Shown here: positions 37,355 through 47,819 of the stretch, in pieces
Layout of the letters: each line of letters starts with the position of its first letter
Numbering within the stretch: the stretch's first letter is position 1
Source: Methylotenera sp.
GTDB lineage: Bacteria; Pseudomonadota; Gammaproteobacteria; Burkholderiales; Methylophilaceae
Assembly (NCBI GenBank): GCA_030682715.1
Contig: JAUXNQ010000055.1
Location: forward strand, 124,001 to 188,000
Direction of reading: 5' to 3'
Length of the DNA: 64,000 nt
The notes under the pieces: generated by a model
Seen by the model: only the letters and a program-made list of their open reading frames with translations
Database searches by the model: none
What the model was told of the DNA's origin: nothing
Program-made: the position numbers and the translations under genes

Positions 37355-37669
37355 ATGAAAAAATCTATTAATGCATATGCGTTAGCATCAGTTATCTCAT
37401 TAAGTTTGTTATCGTCATTAGCTTTGGCAGATGATGATGTTTACAAAATAGAAGCCAAAGCGAAAGAGTTAGGTTTAATTACATTAGAGCAGGCGAAAGC
37501 CAAAGCACTTGCAGCAAAACCAGGTGTCGTCGATGATGTTGATCTGGAAAATAGAAAGTTTGGTAAAGGTTGGGATTACGAGTTTGAAATCGTTGATGCC
37601 GAGGGGCGTGAGTGGGAGGTGTTAGTGGATGCTAAAACTGGTGTGGTGAGAGATGTTAGTCGTGAGTAG
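37355..37669 (+). CDS. Periplasmic PepSY-domain protein
   Basis: A 104-residue secreted protein: signal peptide (about 1-25, cleavage after ALA) and a PepSY domain (about 40-103) with WDYEFEIVDAEGREWEVLVDAKTG. PepSY proteins are small periplasmic proteins, sometimes protease inhibitors or signalling accessories. Its 3' end overlaps the convergent kinase gene by 14 bases. It carries the same operator as the PepSY-led two-component operon at 40006, so I infer that it belongs to that regulon. AAGGAA precedes the ATG. Confidence 0.8.
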   Translation: MKKSINAYALASVISLSLLSSLALADDDVYKIEAKAKELGLITLEQAKAKALAAKPGVVDDVDLENRKFGKGWDYEFEIVDAEGREWEVLVDAKTGVVRDVSRE

Positions 37670-39008
37670 TTTTAAGTGAATGCCTACGAGGGCTAAATCT
37701 AACTTCTACGCGTAAGCCGCCAAGTGCGGCAGATCGGCTGAAGCTTAGGTTTGCCCCGTAGCTATTTGCGATATCATTGACGATGGCAAGCCCTAAACCA
37801 CTGCCAGCTACTGATTCATCTGCTCTAAAACCGCGCTCTGTCAGCGAGTTTAACTCATGAAGAGGGCAGCCTAGGCCGTCATCTTCAATCACAAATATTG
37901 AGCCATCACTACCTGTGACGGTGAGTGATACATAACGTTTGCACCACTTACAGGCGTTATCCAGCAAGTTTCCCAGTATTTCCAATAAGTCTTCACCATC
38001 ACCATAAAACTTCGTACCGTCACTAACTTCCCATGTGATATTTACAATTTTATCTTTGTAAATCATGCGCATAGTATGCGTGAGTTGAGCAATCTCGGTT
38101 TTTAAGTCTATTTGTTGCATAGGCCGAACATCTCCCATTAAACGAGCACGCTTTAGCTCTCGCTCAATAGTTTGATTTAGCGCATCGGTTGCTGCGTAAA
38201 TTGATTCGCGGATTTCAGGGAGTCCTTTAATTTCTGAGCGTTCTGCCGTTTGATTGAGTAATGTTAGTTTGGTCTTAAGCGCATGAGCTAAGTTACCTAA
38301 AGACTCTCTGGAGCGTTTGGATTTTTGCTGGATTGACTGTAATAAATGATTAAGTTCTGCAATCAGAGGTGCGATTTCCTCTGGCCCTTTGGATGTTATC
38401 TGATTCACTTCACCTTGCTCTAGTTTGGCGATATCACTTTGAATCATTTTTAATGGCAGGAGTGCATGTTGAATAATCAGCCGTTGTATTGCTAATAATA
38501 TGATGAGACCAAGCAATGAGATGGCAGCGTAGATCAACTGAAAGTGCTCAATGGAGGCTTTTAAAGGTGCTAGGTTTTCAGCAATTGCAATACTAATAGT
38601 ACGCCCTTGTTTCTGATATCCGTGAGCAACAATTAGCAATGGTTGTTCTTCAGGCCCTTTGCTATAAAGCAATCTTTGATCGTCTTTTGCAACGCTATCA
38701 ATATTGAGATCAGTATCCCATAGCGATCGTGAGATTAAGCGTTGACTGCCAGAAATAACAACATAATAGTGCCCAGAGAATGGCCGCTGATAGATAGCAC
38801 TTAAGCGTTGTGGGTCGATTTCAAGTTGATTAGATGCATTAAATTGTGCGCTGGCAAGCAGGCTCTCGCCCTCATGTTGGAGGCGTTTAGATAATTGGTC
38901 TTCGCTCAACTTGTTAATGGCGTAGCTTACCACTAGCCATTGCAGTGTGAGTAATAACACTAGGCTCAGCGTTAGGCTCCAAGAGAGCCGACCTTTGAGT
39001 GATAGCAT
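37656..39008 (-). CDS. Two-component sensor histidine kinase (PhoQ-like)
   Basis: A 450-residue membrane kinase: N-terminal helix (about 10-32), periplasmic sensor (about 33-160), second helix (about 161-182), HAMP-like linker, HisKA-type helix with the phospho-His in NLAHALKT, and HATPase with DDGLGC and GSGLGLAI boxes. The NLAHALKT signature and the layout match the PhoQ/QseC-type group. It overlaps the regulator gene by one base, so they are cotranslated. The signal is unknown; periplasmic metal or envelope stress would fit the PepSY partners, but this is speculation. Confidence 0.88.
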   Translation of the reverse strand: MLSLKGRLSWSLTLSLVLLLTLQWLVVSYAINKLSEDQLSKRLQHEGESLLASAQFNASNQLEIDPQRLSAIYQRPFSGHYYVVISGSQRLISRSLWDTDLNIDSVAKDDQRLLYSKGPEEQPLLIVAHGYQKQGRTISIAIAENLAPLKASIEHFQLIYAAISLLGLIILLAIQRLIIQHALLPLKMIQSDIAKLEQGEVNQITSKGPEEIAPLIAELNHLLQSIQQKSKRSRESLGNLAHALKTKLTLLNQTAERSEIKGLPEIRESIYAATDALNQTIERELKRARLMGDVRPMQQIDLKTEIAQLTHTMRMIYKDKIVNITWEVSDGTKFYGDGEDLLEILGNLLDNACKWCKRYVSLTVTGSDGSIFVIEDDGLGCPLHELNSLTERGFRADESVAGSGLGLAIVNDIANSYGANLSFSRSAALGGLRVEVRFSPRRHSLKTTHD

Positions 39009-39673
39009 TATGAAGCTGCTCCAAATACGTAGCCTTGACCTCGTCTTGTTTGTATTAAGTTGCTACCAATTTTTTGGCGTAGACGATTGACATAAACTTC
39101 AATCACATTGCTATCTTTATCTTCATCATATTCATAAACATGTTCAGTTAGCACTGATTTTGAAAGGATGTGTCCTGAATGCAGCATAAAGTATCTTAAT
39201 AATCTAAACTCAATATTAGTCAGGTTGCATTGCTCACCGTTATCAAAGATAACTGTTTGCGTTTGTTCGTTTAATTTAAAGTGCCTTGCGTGTAGCGTTT
39301 CTACTGCATTACCTGTACTTCGTTTAAGCACTGCACTGATGCGTGCAAGTAATTCTTCGATCTGAAAAGGCTTGCTTATATAATCATCTGCACCTGTGTT
39401 GAAGCCAGTCACTTTGTCTTGCCATCCGCAGCGAGCTGTAAGGATAATAACAGGGATGGCAACTTGTGCATTACGCCAGTTAGCTAGTATCTCTAGTCCG
39501 TTACGTTTCGGCAAACCTAAGTCCATGATGACTAAATCGTAAGGTTCTAGTTTGCCTTGTATCTCAGCCTCTATGCCATCTGTCGCTAAATCTGTTGCAT
39601 AGCCAGCACGTTTTAGGCCGGCTTGAAGTTGTGGACCAAGGGTTGCGTCATCTTCAACTAAAAGTAGCCGCAT
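39008..39673 (-). CDS. OmpR/PhoP-family response regulator
   Basis: A 221-residue DNA-binding regulator: receiver (about 1-120) with VEDD, phospho-acceptor in VIMDLGLP and KPFQIEELLAR, and a winged-helix domain (about 130-218) with LTNIEFRLLRYF and VEVYVNRLRQKIG-like segments ending in TRRGQGYVF. Together with the overlapping kinase it forms a complete two-component system. The TTAAGCTT-N3-TTAAGCTT sites in front of both nearby PepSY genes are its likely targets, which would make the operon autoregulated. It starts 3 bases after the PepSY gene. Confidence 0.92.
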   Translation of the reverse strand: MRLLLVEDDATLGPQLQAGLKRAGYATDLATDGIEAEIQGKLEPYDLVIMDLGLPKRNGLEILANWRNAQVAIPVIILTARCGWQDKVTGFNTGADDYISKPFQIEELLARISAVLKRSTGNAVETLHARHFKLNEQTQTVIFDNGEQCNLTNIEFRLLRYFMLHSGHILSKSVLTEHVYEYDEDKDSNVIEVYVNRLRQKIGSNLIQTRRGQGYVFGAAS

Positions 39674-39676
39674 CGT

Positions 39677-40003
39677 TTAATCCTCAAGCTCTAGCTTGAT
39701 GAGCTTCCCAGTTTTGGCATCAAGTTTAACTTCCCAAACCTGGCTATGTGCATCGAGAATTTCTACCTCATAAATGAGTATGCCTTTTTTCTGCTCTAGT
39801 TCGGTTTCAAGCACCTTGCCAGGTTTAATCTCTTTGGCTAGTTTCGTGATTTTTTCTAGTGGCAGAATTTCCCCTGCACTTAATAATTGACGAGCAGTTT
39901 TTTGGCTAATATCAGCCTTTGCTTGATTGTGATTAACAATAACTAAGCCAGCCAAGAATAGGCAGGTTACTATCAGTAACAAAGAAATATTGAGCTTTTT
40001 CAT
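39677..40003 (-). CDS. PepSY-domain periplasmic protein heading the two-component operon
   Basis: About 108 residues: signal peptide or anchor (about 1-22, hydrophobic SLLLIVTCLFLAGLV) and a PepSY domain (about 40-105, with YEVEILDAHSQVWEVKLDAKTG). Two adjacent ATG codons are possible starts (40006, 40003). It is a paralogue of the PepSY protein at 37355. It leads the operon PepSY-regulator-kinase, with 3 bases to the regulator gene. It may modulate the kinase from the periplasm, but that is an inference from context. Confidence 0.8.
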   Translation of the reverse strand: MKKLNISLLLIVTCLFLAGLVIVNHNQAKADISQKTARQLLSAGEILPLEKITKLAKEIKPGKVLETELEQKKGILIYEVEILDAHSQVWEVKLDAKTGKLIKLELED

Positions 40004-40089
40004 CATAGTATGCTTTGCTGCTTAAGACGGGTAATGACTTTTAGCAGAAACTCCGAGTGATAAGTAATGGTAACGTATTGTGCATGAGA

Positions 40090-40108
40090 AAGCTTAATTT
40101 AAGCTTAA
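40090..40108 (-). promoter_or_regulatory. Direct-repeat operator TTAAGCTT-N3-TTAAGCTT (copy 2)
   Basis: On the minus strand two TTAAGCTT half-sites with a 3-base spacer face the PepSY-regulator-kinase operon, about 84 bases before its start codon. A TACCAT -10 candidate lies 18 bases downstream of the operator. Both half-sites are identical to those at 37291-37309. Confidence 0.65.
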
Positions 40109-40224
40109 AAGACTTACTTCAATGACAGTTTATGCTGATGCATAAACGCGTTTAAACTCATCAGGCATAAGCTTGTTTGAGGGGGTGTTACACTGAGGAT
40201 TAAGCTATGTGGCTTGTAGTTGAA

Positions 40225-41145
40225 TTAGTTGATTCTGTAATTTGCAATCGCGCGTGATACGGCGATATATGAGCCTACCCAGCCAATACAAATTGCAGAC
40301 ATGACGACTGCTAAAAATAGTTGCGCGTTAAACAGCGTTACGCTGAAGTCATTGCTATATAAATGAGCGATTTGTGACATGGAAAGATTAAAAGCCTGAA
40401 TTATGCCGATGAGCATCAGTACTGCCATTAAGCCGCCAAATAGCCCATAAAGCGCGCCAGCATACAGAAATGGCATGCGAATAAAGCTACGGGTAGCGCC
40501 GATAAGGTTGCTCACTTCTATTTCATCTTTTTGCGTTAATATCTGCATGCGCACCGTATTGCCAATAATCACTAAAAGTACGATCGCTAATAGGCCGGCA
40601 ATCATTGAGATAAGTTTTTTGCCTAGACTCAATAACGATGAAAGACGTTTCACCCACTCTGTATTTAATAATGCCAGTTCTACATTCGGTAAGTTTTGTA
40701 GCGTATCTTTTAGTTGAATTAAACTATCAGGGTCTGATGATTTTGCTTGAATAAAAAATGCGTCTGGTAATGGATTTTTGCCTAGTTGTGACACAGCATC
40801 GCTCACCTCTTGGTTGTTCCTTGATTTAAGTTGTAACTGTTGCCACGCCTCTTCTTTAGTGACTAAATGAAAACGCTCAATATCTTGATTTTTTGCTAAC
40901 TGTTGTTCAAGTTTTTTAATTGCATCAGCATTGATGTCTACTTTGAGAAATAGGCTGATCTCTGTGTCTTTTTGCATGTGCTCAGTAAGTTTTGATAAGT
41001 TATCGACAGCCAAGTAGAATAGGCTGGGCAGGCACATTGCCACACCAATCACCAAACAAATCATAAAAGTTGAGAGCATGTTGTTCCGCATGCGGCTAAT
41101 CACAAGTTTAAGTGTCTGTATGTGTTGATTTAGCCAGTTGATCAT
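40225..41145 (-). CDS. ftsX: Cell-division protein FtsX
   Basis: A 306-residue membrane protein of the FtsX family: cytoplasmic N-terminus, TM1 (about 22-45), a large periplasmic domain (about 46-175), then three more helices. With FtsE it forms an ABC-type complex that activates peptidoglycan hydrolases at the septum. It overlaps ftsE by 4 bases in the conserved ftsY-ftsE-ftsX order. Confidence 0.93.
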   Translation of the reverse strand: MINWLNQHIQTLKLVISRMRNNMLSTFMICLVIGVAMCLPSLFYLAVDNLSKLTEHMQKDTEISLFLKVDINADAIKKLEQQLAKNQDIERFHLVTKEEAWQQLQLKSRNNQEVSDAVSQLGKNPLPDAFFIQAKSSDPDSLIQLKDTLQNLPNVELALLNTEWVKRLSSLLSLGKKLISMIAGLLAIVLLVIIGNTVRMQILTQKDEIEVSNLIGATRSFIRMPFLYAGALYGLFGGLMAVLMLIGIIQAFNLSMSQIAHLYSNDFSVTLFNAQLFLAVVMSAICIGWVGSYIAVSRAIANYRIN

Positions 41146-41855
41146 GATGTGAAGCGCTCTGCGGAAGATGATGCTTGGTCTAAATGAGGTTCTTTAAGTA
41201 AATGCTCCGTCAATGTACCTTGGTTAATATGCATGACTCTGTTTTGCATTGCGCTCATGCCTAAAGCATCGTGCGTGGACATAATGACCGTTACCCCAAC
41301 TTGATTAAAAGCATAGAAAATAGCCATAATATCAGCGGCATAGCTAGCATCTAAATTGCCAGTAGGTTCATCTGCCAGCAAGATTGAAGGGCGACTGACC
41401 ACTGCACGTGCGATGGCTAAGCGTTGTTGTTCACCGCCAGATAAAGTAATTGGCATCGCCTTTTCTTTGTTCAATAAACCTACTTTATCGAGTGCTGCCC
41501 TCACGCGTTTGGCAGCCTCTTGTCCTGATACCCCATTGATGTGTAAAGGTAAAATAACATTTTCAAAACAGTTTCTGTCGTACAGAAGTTTATGGTCTTG
41601 AAAGATTAATCCAAATCGACGGCGCAAAAATGGGATAGCAGATGGCTTAAGCTGGCTGACATTCTGATTTGCAATCAACACAGTACCGCTGGTAGGGCGC
41701 TCGGTTGCTGCTATCAGCTTTAATAACGTGCTTTTACCAGCACCAGAGTGGCCAGTAAGAAACACAAACTCACCAGCATCAATATTGAAACTAATGTTTT
41801 TGAGTATCTCATCGCTACCTGGATAGCGCTTGGTGACTTTATCAAATTGAATCAT
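41142..41855 (-). CDS. ftsE: Cell-division ATP-binding protein FtsE
   Basis: A 237-residue ABC ATPase: Walker A GHSGAGKST, signature LSGGEQQR, Walker B ILLADEPTGNLD and an H-loop STHDALGM. It energises the FtsEX complex at the division site. It lies 43 bases after ftsY and overlaps ftsX. Slightly longer than typical (about 220) because of a polar C-terminal tail. Confidence 0.95.
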   Translation of the reverse strand: MIQFDKVTKRYPGSDEILKNISFNIDAGEFVFLTGHSGAGKSTLLKLIAATERPTSGTVLIANQNVSQLKPSAIPFLRRRFGLIFQDHKLLYDRNCFENVILPLHINGVSGQEAAKRVRAALDKVGLLNKEKAMPITLSGGEQQRLAIARAVVSRPSILLADEPTGNLDASYAADIMAIFYAFNQVGVTVIMSTHDALGMSAMQNRVMHINQGTLTEHLLKEPHLDQASSSAERFTS

Positions 41856-41898
41856 GCTTGTATTTTAGTCTTAATAAGGACGTGTGCTGTGAATAGTT

Positions 41899-42894
41899 TT
41901 ATGATTCGATCATCGCATCAATAAACTCATTGGCATTAAATGGTCTAAGGTCGTCAATCGCCTCACCAATGCCAATGTAGCGGATTGGGATGGGTCTAGC
42001 CTGCGCGATTGCCGCAATCACCCCACCTTTTGCCGTGCCATCCAGTTTGCTCAATACTAAGCCTGTAACGCCAAGCGCATCATCAAAAGTTTTTACTTGA
42101 GATACAGCATTTTGCCCAGTATTTGCATCTAGCACTAGTAACACTTCGTGCGGTGCGCCAGGCAAAGCTTTGTCCATCACACGTTTTACTTTTGCAATTT
42201 CTTCCATCAGGTGCATTTGCGTAGGTAGGCGTCCTGCGGTGTCTGCCAATACGATATCAATGTTTTTTGCACGTGCAGAGTTAATGGCATCAAACATCAC
42301 AGCAGCAGGGTCACCACTGGTTTGGGCAACCACGTGTACATTATTACGCTCACCCCAAACCTGTAATTGTTCACGAGCAGCGGCTCTAAATGTATCACCA
42401 GCAGCAATTAGCACACTTTTGCCTTCTGATTGAAACAGTTTAGCTAACTTACCAATAGTCGTCGTTTTCCCCGCACCGTTCACACCAGCTAACATGATGA
42501 TAAATGGTTGGTGATTGCTTGTTTCTAATGGTTTTTCTAACGGTGCCAGTAAGTCAGATAATGATGCTTTAAGGGCGGCTTTAAGTTGCGCTGTGTCATC
42601 AAGGCTTTGGCGCTTTACGCGGCTTTTGATGTCATCAAGCAAGTGTTGGGTAGCGTTAATGCCGACATCAGAGGTTAGTAATATCGTTTCTAGCTCGTCA
42701 TAAACCTCAGCATCAATTTTTCCGCCACCAAAGATGCTGGCAAGTTGATTGCCCAGCTGACTTCTGGTTTTTGCTAAGCCTTGTTTTAAGCGTGTTGCCC
42801 AACTTTGGCTTTGAGCAGCTTCGTTAGGTTTAACTTCTGGTGTTCCTGAGGTTAAGCCTGTGGTTGGTTTGTCTTTTTTGAAAAAATCGAACAT
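41899..42894 (-). CDS. ftsY: Signal recognition particle receptor FtsY
   Basis: A 331-residue SRP GTPase: short acidic/polar N-terminal A region (about 1-30), four-helix N domain and G domain with P-loop GVNGAGKTTT, DTAGRLPTQ and SKLDGTAKGG. It docks SRP-bound ribosomes at the membrane. Compact compared with the E. coli protein because the A domain is short, as is common in betaproteobacteria. First gene of the ftsY-ftsE-ftsX run. Confidence 0.95.
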   Translation of the reverse strand: MFDFFKKDKPTTGLTSGTPEVKPNEAAQSQSWATRLKQGLAKTRSQLGNQLASIFGGGKIDAEVYDELETILLTSDVGINATQHLLDDIKSRVKRQSLDDTAQLKAALKASLSDLLAPLEKPLETSNHQPFIIMLAGVNGAGKTTTIGKLAKLFQSEGKSVLIAAGDTFRAAAREQLQVWGERNNVHVVAQTSGDPAAVMFDAINSARAKNIDIVLADTAGRLPTQMHLMEEIAKVKRVMDKALPGAPHEVLLVLDANTGQNAVSQVKTFDDALGVTGLVLSKLDGTAKGGVIAAIAQARPIPIRYIGIGEAIDDLRPFNANEFIDAMIES

Positions 42895-43195
42895 AAATTT
42901 TTAACTGAGTTTAGTAGCACTATTTTAGCTTAATTTTGCTTGAGGCAAACCAGTTCATTTCAAACCTGTTCATTTAATGTATGTCGATGAATTTTTGTGC
43001 TATTTGAGTTGAGTGCTACTGTAATTTACATGGCTGATTTAGAATAATGCCAATGATTTTTTGAGATACGTTCTTAGCTGAACTAAGTCAATGGTATCCT
43101 TGTCACAAAAGCTTATTCAATGAGTCGTCTGAATTTATGTAAGACTTAGCGTTTGTTTAATCATATTGATAAAAAAATAACTGGAGATAAATCCT
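42895..43195. other. Divergent spacer between ftsY and the M16 peptidase gene
   Basis: About 300 bases with promoters expected for both sides. A 15-base tandem duplication (caaaccagttcattt at 42946-42960 and caaacctgttcattt at 42961-42975, one mismatch) lies near the ftsY side. Nothing else stands out. Confidence 0.4.
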
Positions 43196-44557
43196 GTGCG
43201 TACCAAATGTTTTTTAATACTTTTGTTAGTAATGCCATTCACGGTTTTTGCTAATCCATCCATCAAAGAATTCAAGCTAGATAATGGCCTTAAGGTGATT
43301 GTTCAAGAGGACCATCGTGCTCCCGTTGTGGTATCGCAGGTTTGGTATCGTGCTGGCAGCTTAGATGAAGTGAACGGTAAAACAGGTGTGGCACATGTGC
43401 TTGAACATATGATGTTTAAGGGTACAAAAAAAGTGCCAGCTGGGCAGTTTTCACGTTTAATTGCTGCGGCAGGCGGCAAAGAAAATGCATTTACCAGTAC
43501 GGATTACACTTGTTATTTTCAACAGCTTGAAAAATCACATTTGCCACTTTCATTTAAGTTGGAAGCTGACCGCATGGCGAACTTGCAACTGAGTGAAGCG
43601 GAGTTTGCTAAGGAAATTAAAGTGGTGATGGAAGAGCGCCGCTGGCGTACTGATGATAAGCCGCAGTCTCAGGTGAATGAAGCGTTTCAAGGGGTTATAT
43701 ATCGAGCACATCCTTACTCACGCCCAGTGATTGGCTTTATGAATGACTTAGAAAACATGACGGTGGAAGATGCGCGTGAGTGGTATAACAACTGGTATGC
43801 ACCTAACAACGCAACATTAGTCGTGGTGGGCGATGTGAAAGCGGATGAAGTGTATAAGTTAGCAAAACAGCATTTTGGTAAATTGAAGCCTAAAGTTTTG
43901 CCTGTACGTAAACCACAAGTAGAACCTGTGCAATTGGGCGAGCGCCGCGTAGTGGTGAAAGCGCCAGCAAAGTTACCTTACTTATTGATGGGCTTTCATG
44001 TGCCACCTGTGACTAACCCAGCGTCAGATTGGGAGCCGTATGCCTTGGAAGTATTGGCAGGCGTTTTAAGTGGTAACCCTGCAGCACGACTAAACCAAAG
44101 CCTCGTAAGAGACTCGCAATTGGCAATTGATGCAGATGCTGGCTATGATTTGTTAGCGCGCGGTCGTCAAAGTCTATTTTCGTTAGATGGCACGCCGAGT
44201 GAAGGTAAAACTGTGGTTGAACTGGAACAAGCGCTATTGCAAGAAATCGAAAAAATCAAAAAAACAGGTATTTCACAAGAAGAGCTAGATCGCGTTAAAG
44301 CAGGCGTGATTGCTGCTGATGTTTATCAACGTGATTCTATGTTTTATCAAGGGATGCAGCTAGGTACGGTAGAAACGATTGGATTTTCATGGAAAATAAT
44401 AGAAGACTATCCAAATAAATTGCGTGCGGTCACTGCTGAACAAGTGCAGGCTGTGGCAAAAAAATACCTGCATAAAGATAACATGACGATTGCGACATTA
44501 GACCCTCAACCGATTGATCCTGATGCAAAACCGCAGGGTAAGCCACACGTACATTAA
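43196..44557 (+). CDS. M16 zinc peptidase, catalytic subunit type
   Basis: A 453-residue secreted M16 (pitrilysin/MPP-like) protease: signal peptide (about 1-19, cleavage after VFA), inverted zinc motif HVLEH followed by the downstream Glu region, and two M16 domains. It starts with GTG at 43196 after a GGAG ribosome site. It is followed by a second M16 gene lacking the zinc motif. Such pairs form alpha/beta heterodimers in which only one subunit is catalytic. It probably degrades peptides in the periplasm. Confidence 0.88.
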   Translation: MRTKCFLILLLVMPFTVFANPSIKEFKLDNGLKVIVQEDHRAPVVVSQVWYRAGSLDEVNGKTGVAHVLEHMMFKGTKKVPAGQFSRLIAAAGGKENAFTSTDYTCYFQQLEKSHLPLSFKLEADRMANLQLSEAEFAKEIKVVMEERRWRTDDKPQSQVNEAFQGVIYRAHPYSRPVIGFMNDLENMTVEDAREWYNNWYAPNNATLVVVGDVKADEVYKLAKQHFGKLKPKVLPVRKPQVEPVQLGERRVVVKAPAKLPYLLMGFHVPPVTNPASDWEPYALEVLAGVLSGNPAARLNQSLVRDSQLAIDADAGYDLLARGRQSLFSLDGTPSEGKTVVELEQALLQEIEKIKKTGISQEELDRVKAGVIAADVYQRDSMFYQGMQLGTVETIGFSWKIIEDYPNKLRAVTAEQVQAVAKKYLHKDNMTIATLDPQPIDPDAKPQGKPHVH

Positions 44558-44602
44558 TTAAATATCACACTTTAATTTTTAAGAATTTTTAAGGTAAAAA
44601 TA

Positions 44603-45943
44603 ATGAGTTTGCAATTGATAGAAAGAATAGTCACATCAGGTTTTTTAATCATCAGTACAGGTTTTATGGTCACGACAACAAGCGTGCAGGCTGCCGTGAA
44701 TATTCAGCAATGGCAAACCTCTGCAGGTTCAGCGGTTTATTTTGTAGAAAACCATGATTTGCCTATTTTAGATATAAGTGTAAATTTTCCTGCGGGTAGT
44801 GCGCGCGATACTGCTGACAAATCTGGTGTAGCTGGCATTACTCGCTACTTAATGACATTAGGTGCGGCAGGCATGACCGATGAAACAATCGCCAATAAGT
44901 TTGCAGATGTGGGCGCAGTGTTAGGCGGTAGCTTTGATGCTGATCGTGCAGCATTAACATTACGCACTTTAAGTAGTGAACGTGAGCGTACACAGGCGCT
45001 CAATGTGTTTACACAGATTTTGCAAAAGCCTGACTTTCCTGAATCTGTATTAAGCCGTGAGAAAGCACGTATTATTTCTGGCTTACAGGAGTCTGCGACA
45101 CAGCCAGAGAGTATTTCAAATAAAGCATTTATGTCAGCCTTGTATGAAAATCACCCTTATCGTTTGGATGAAAGCGGTGAAATTGACATGGTAGCGAAAA
45201 TTAAGAAAGATGACTTACAGGCGTTTTACCAGCAGTTTTACGGCGCTAAAGGTGCGGTAATTGCCATTATCGGTGACTTAACGCGTGATCAAGCACAGCA
45301 GATTGCTGAGCGCGTGAGTGTAGGGCTGCCAGCAACAGTAGCGCCTGCGCCGATTGCGCAAGTTACTGCACCAAGCAAGTCAAAAGAACAGCGTATTGCA
45401 CACCCAGCTTCTCAGTCTCATATTTTATTGGGGCACACAGGCATTAAACGCAATGACCCTGACTTGTTTCCACTGTACGTAGGTAACTATATTTTAGGCG
45501 GCGGTGGGTTTGTTTCTAGGCTAACAGAAGAGGTGCGCGAGAAGCGCGGCCTTGTTTACAGTGTGTATAGCTACTTTATGCCAATGGCTGAAGTTGGGCC
45601 ATTTCAAATTGGCTTGCAAACTAAAAAAGACCAAGCAGAAGCTGCATTGGCATTGGTGCATGAAACGTTGGAGAAGTTTATTAAGAATGGTGTTACCGAG
45701 GCAGAGCTAAAAGCAGCTAAGGCTAACATCATTGGCGGCTTTCCGATGCGGATTGATAGCAATAAGAAAATTTTGGATTACTTAAATGTCATCGGTTTTT
45801 ATCAATTACCACTTAACTACTTAGATGAATACAATAAAAAAGTAGAGCAGGTAACGGTTGCGCAAATTAAAGACGCTTTTAATCGCCGTCTTAAAACTGA
45901 GAATTTTGTCACAGTGATTGTTGGTGACCCTAAAGCACAATAG
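44603..45943 (+). CDS. M16 peptidase-like protein, non-catalytic partner
   Basis: A 446-residue M16 family protein with a signal peptide (about 1-30, cleavage near VQA). At the site of the HxxEH motif it reads GITRYLM, so the zinc ligands are missing. It retains the C-terminal half with the glycine-rich GNYILGGGGF loop and the YSVYSYF substrate-binding segment. It is expected to pair with the catalytic subunit encoded 45 bases upstream. Confidence 0.88.
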   Translation: MSLQLIERIVTSGFLIISTGFMVTTTSVQAAVNIQQWQTSAGSAVYFVENHDLPILDISVNFPAGSARDTADKSGVAGITRYLMTLGAAGMTDETIANKFADVGAVLGGSFDADRAALTLRTLSSERERTQALNVFTQILQKPDFPESVLSREKARIISGLQESATQPESISNKAFMSALYENHPYRLDESGEIDMVAKIKKDDLQAFYQQFYGAKGAVIAIIGDLTRDQAQQIAERVSVGLPATVAPAPIAQVTAPSKSKEQRIAHPASQSHILLGHTGIKRNDPDLFPLYVGNYILGGGGFVSRLTEEVREKRGLVYSVYSYFMPMAEVGPFQIGLQTKKDQAEAALALVHETLEKFIKNGVTEAELKAAKANIIGGFPMRIDSNKKILDYLNVIGFYQLPLNYLDEYNKKVEQVTVAQIKDAFNRRLKTENFVTVIVGDPKAQ

Positions 45944-46099
45944 TTTGAATTGACACTCAGGGTAGCTTGGGTACGTACAGTATGTAGATTCGATGCGCTA
46001 AATTTGAAGTGATTACTGTTAACAATCACTTCAAATGAGCGGTGATGGAAATTGGTAGTAAAATGCGGTTTTATTGCAATAGGTAGCACCGCATTCAAC

Positions 46100-47141
<1,042 letters not shown>

Positions 47142-47156
47142 TGACAAAATCTATAA

Positions 47157-47552
47157 ATGAAAAAAATTAATAAATACGTTCTATTTTGCCTCATAGTTCT
47201 GGTTTCAGCCTGCGCAACCAATCAACCTAACGCATTGCAGAACTTATCTGGCACCTATATTGGTCAAGTGGTTTCTGTGATTAATATCCCGATTAAAACT
47301 GAATTTAGTGTTAATGATAAAGGTGTTAGGTCTGGGCAATATGTCATGACTGAACAAGATGGTACGCTGGTATCTGGCACCTTAGATGAGTTTAAGCAAG
47401 AAGGGCCGTACACTTTGCTAGTTAGTTGGCATGATAAATACGGTAGTGGTAAGTTAAGAATGTTGTTTTCACAGCAACAACTTTTGTTTAAAGGGTTATG
47501 GGGGCATCATGCTGATAGCACCCTCATGCGCTGGGATGGAGTAAAAGAGTAA
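47157..47552 (+). CDS. Small lipoprotein of unknown function
   Basis: A 131-residue protein with a lipoprotein signal: hydrophobic stretch (about 8-18) and lipobox VSAC, so Cys19 is probably lipidated. The mature part is beta-rich (YIGQVVSVINIPIKTEFSV, LLVSWHDKYGSGKLRMLF) and could be a small beta-barrel. It sits between coaD (15 bases) and the ferredoxin gene (adjacent). Confidence 0.75.
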   Translation: MKKINKYVLFCLIVLVSACATNQPNALQNLSGTYIGQVVSVINIPIKTEFSVNDKGVRSGQYVMTEQDGTLVSGTLDEFKQEGPYTLLVSWHDKYGSGKLRMLFSQQQLLFKGLWGHHADSTLMRWDGVKE

Positions 47553-47804
<252 letters not shown>

Positions 47805-47819
47805 TATTAAGGACAGCAA

